This document shows, piece after piece, positions 18,950 to 20,240 of a stretch of DNA of 20,240 nucleotides. Within the stretch, counting starts at the first letter, position 1. The number at the start of each line of letters is the position of its first letter. Source of the stretch: Eimeria necatrix (taxonomy: Eukaryota; Apicomplexa; Conoidasida; Eucoccidiorida; Eimeriidae); assembly GCF_000499385.1 (NCBI RefSeq), contig NW_013651711.1:1-20240 (forward strand), given 5' to 3'. The notes below the pieces were generated by a model that had not been told where the DNA came from, did no database searches, and was given only the letters and a program-made list of their open reading frames with translations. The position numbers and the translations under genes were made by a program.

Positions 18950-19260
18950 TGTAGTGCACAGGCACCAAAATAGGGCTTGCTGGTGACCTACAGAAGATAG
19001 CTAGCCGGTGACCTACAAGAGGTCATAACACGGTACGAAGACAGGACCCTCTTACTAGCATCGAAGTAAGCCAGTTTGTCGGCGAATTAGGGTGTATACA
19101 CTAGACGTGCCTGAAAGTACCTGGAGATTGGGGCTTCGATAGAACCGGCTCAGATGCAGGCCTCCTCCCCATAGGGCGTAGGAGGCGAGAACCCCGAGTG
19201 GGGGGGATTTTCAAGAGAACATATTTTGAAAAAACTATAAATAAACGTATGGGAGTAGAA
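18950..19260 (+). mobile_element. 5' LTR of second element, 3' end unclear
   Basis: The first 300 bases align with the 3' LTR at 4098. The shared blocks are TTGTAGTGCACAG at the start, GATAGCTAGC near 19000, a CCTCCTCCCCATAGGGC block near 19160, GTAGGAGGCGAG near 19180 and an ATTTTGAAA block near 19226. After that the similarity fades, and no canonical CACTACA end or obvious primer-binding site is visible before gag. A TATA-like CTATAAATAAA lies at about 19235. The 3' part may be deleted or replaced. Confidence 0.75.
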
Positions 19261-19299
19261 ATACTACGTTTCAATGAATCACACCTAGATATCTTCGCT

Positions 19300-19336
19300 C
19301 GATAACGGGTGCATCTCCGCAAGGGACGCGTTATCG
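19300..19336. repeat. 8-bp inverted repeat in the gag leader
   Basis: CGATAACG (19300-19307) and CGTTATCG (19329-19336) are perfect complements around a 21-base loop, just upstream of the gag ATG. It could be an RNA structure in the leader or chance. Confidence 0.4.
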
Positions 19337-19362
19337 GCCGCACTCACCAGGAGACTTCTACA

Positions 19363-20240
19363 ATGTCAGTAAGCAAAATGCCGAGCTGGACACCGGCCCA
19401 TCATGGTCATGCTATCCCGAAGCCCACCGTGGCAAAGCGGCCGCATGCGCATAAGGAGGCGCCCCTACAGGTGATGACCGGGGGATCGAGCGTAACGTTT
19501 CCCGTGCTACCAGAAGACGGCAGCACTATGCAGGCCTTTCTGCTGCGCATCGAGCACCGGTACACCCAGATGGGATTGGAACCGCGCGAGTGGGGGGATG
19601 CACTTATAGACCACCTTGTGGGCCCGGCTCCAACGTATTGGATGTATCTATGACGAACTATCGACCTAAGCGACTGGGCGACAGTACAGCGCAGGCTTTT
19701 GTGGCGCTTCGACAAAACAATGTCGGAGAGTCAATTGCTAAAGGAGTTGGCTAAAGTACGGTGGAATAGTAACCCGAAGGAATACACGGGCCGGTTTGCG
19801 GCTGTAGCGGAGCGTGGGTTGGGTCTTGCCCCTGACGAACTCGCGGACTATTACTGCACCGAGCTACCGACAGACCTCCATCTTCTAATAACCAATAACG
19901 GACAGGTGAAATATCAGTCGTGGGAACAAGCGGCGACAGCCGCAACACGCCTCTATGAGCCCAAGCAGAGTGTGCTGGAAGTCCGAGAAAGGGCCAGTCG
20001 AGCCATTAGGGTTGCCATCCAAGCTAATGGACCCCGTCGGCGCCAGGAAATCGGAAATCGACCGGGGGGAACCCACACGAACGACTATGAGTGTCAGGGT
20101 CGCGGACATCCGGCACGTGTCTGCCCCAGCAGGGGAGAACGCACCAAACGTCCGGGGGAAATATGCAAGAAGTGTGGCGGTGTGGGACACTATGCTCGGG
20201 ACTGTCCTACGTACGAACGAGGCCGGATCGAGCCGGAGGA
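19363..20240 (+). pseudogene. gag: gag of second Ty3/gypsy element, one in-frame TGA, 3' partial
   Basis: ATG at 19363 opens a frame that runs to the window end except for TGA at 19651-19653. Before it, PEDGSTMQAFLLRIEHRYTQ and then LVGPAPTYWMYL follow the capsid pattern of gypsy Gag. After it, DLSDWATVQRRLLWRF and PKEYTGRFAAVAERG complete the retrotransposon-gag domain. Two zinc knuckles follow. The second is intact (C-x2-C-x4-H-x4-C, 20164-20205). The first (20083-20124) has D in place of its first cysteine. Gag would form the particle and package element RNA. The TGA sits before CGA in what should be an arginine position, so a C-to-T change from CGA is a likely cause. Protease and pol would follow outside the window. 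Confidence 0.88.

Larger units (their letters stand above)
18950..20240 (+). mobile_element. Second Ty3/gypsy element of the same LTR family, 5' part
   Basis: An LTR-like sequence starting TGTAGTGCAC is followed by a gag gene in the same orientation, and the element runs off the window end. Its LTR is related to the 3' LTR at 4098, so the window is bounded by two co-oriented relatives. The gag frame has one TGA, so this copy is probably inactive too. Confidence 0.85.

Noticed and set aside
1..20240. tRNA, rRNA and CRISPR-like arrays
   Set aside because: Read by eye, I found no B-box plus acceptor arrangement, no rRNA-like block and no regularly spaced direct repeats.

Overview
The window looks like nuclear DNA of a protist, most likely an Eimeria-like apicomplexan (coccidian). 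It carries a multi-exon gene with GT-AG introns, AGC-type repeats encoding a serine run, and Ty3/gypsy elements of the chromovirus type. Chromovirus-like elements and AGC-coded amino-acid repeats are both reported from Eimeria genomes. The species assignment is inference, and I did not identify any species-specific gene.

Layout. (1) 1-4507: the 3' two thirds of a Ty3/gypsy chromovirus on the + strand, with reverse transcriptase, RNase H, integrase, chromodomain, polypurine tract and 3' LTR. Its pol gene is interrupted by two 408-bp solo LTRs (1810-2217 and 3213-3620), each flanked by a perfect 5-bp target-site duplication. It also has in-frame TGA codons and frameshifts, so this copy is dead. 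(2) About 4640-5990: a much older, inverted gypsy relic on the - strand, with recognisable RT blocks and a gag zinc knuckle. (3) 6000-8469: no gene I can support. (4) 8470-9906: a single-exon gene for a probably secreted protein of unknown function. (5) 9907-11993: no firm gene, but a tract rich in TGCATG and CACGTG words. (6) 11994-14386: a four-exon GNAT acetyltransferase gene of the NAT8 type, whose exons join in frame. (7) 14387-18949: mostly unassigned, with one possible minus-strand coding segment (15162-15668), a second TGCATG-rich tract, a 45-bp tandem repeat and a hairpin cluster. (8) 18950-20240: the 5' LTR region and gag gene of a second element of the same broad LTR family, in the same orientation, cut off by the window end and broken by one TGA.

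The host genes therefore sit in a segment of about 14.4 kb between two co-oriented copies of one retroelement family. The retroelement parts would act together in reverse transcription and integration. The two host genes show no obvious functional link to each other or to the elements.
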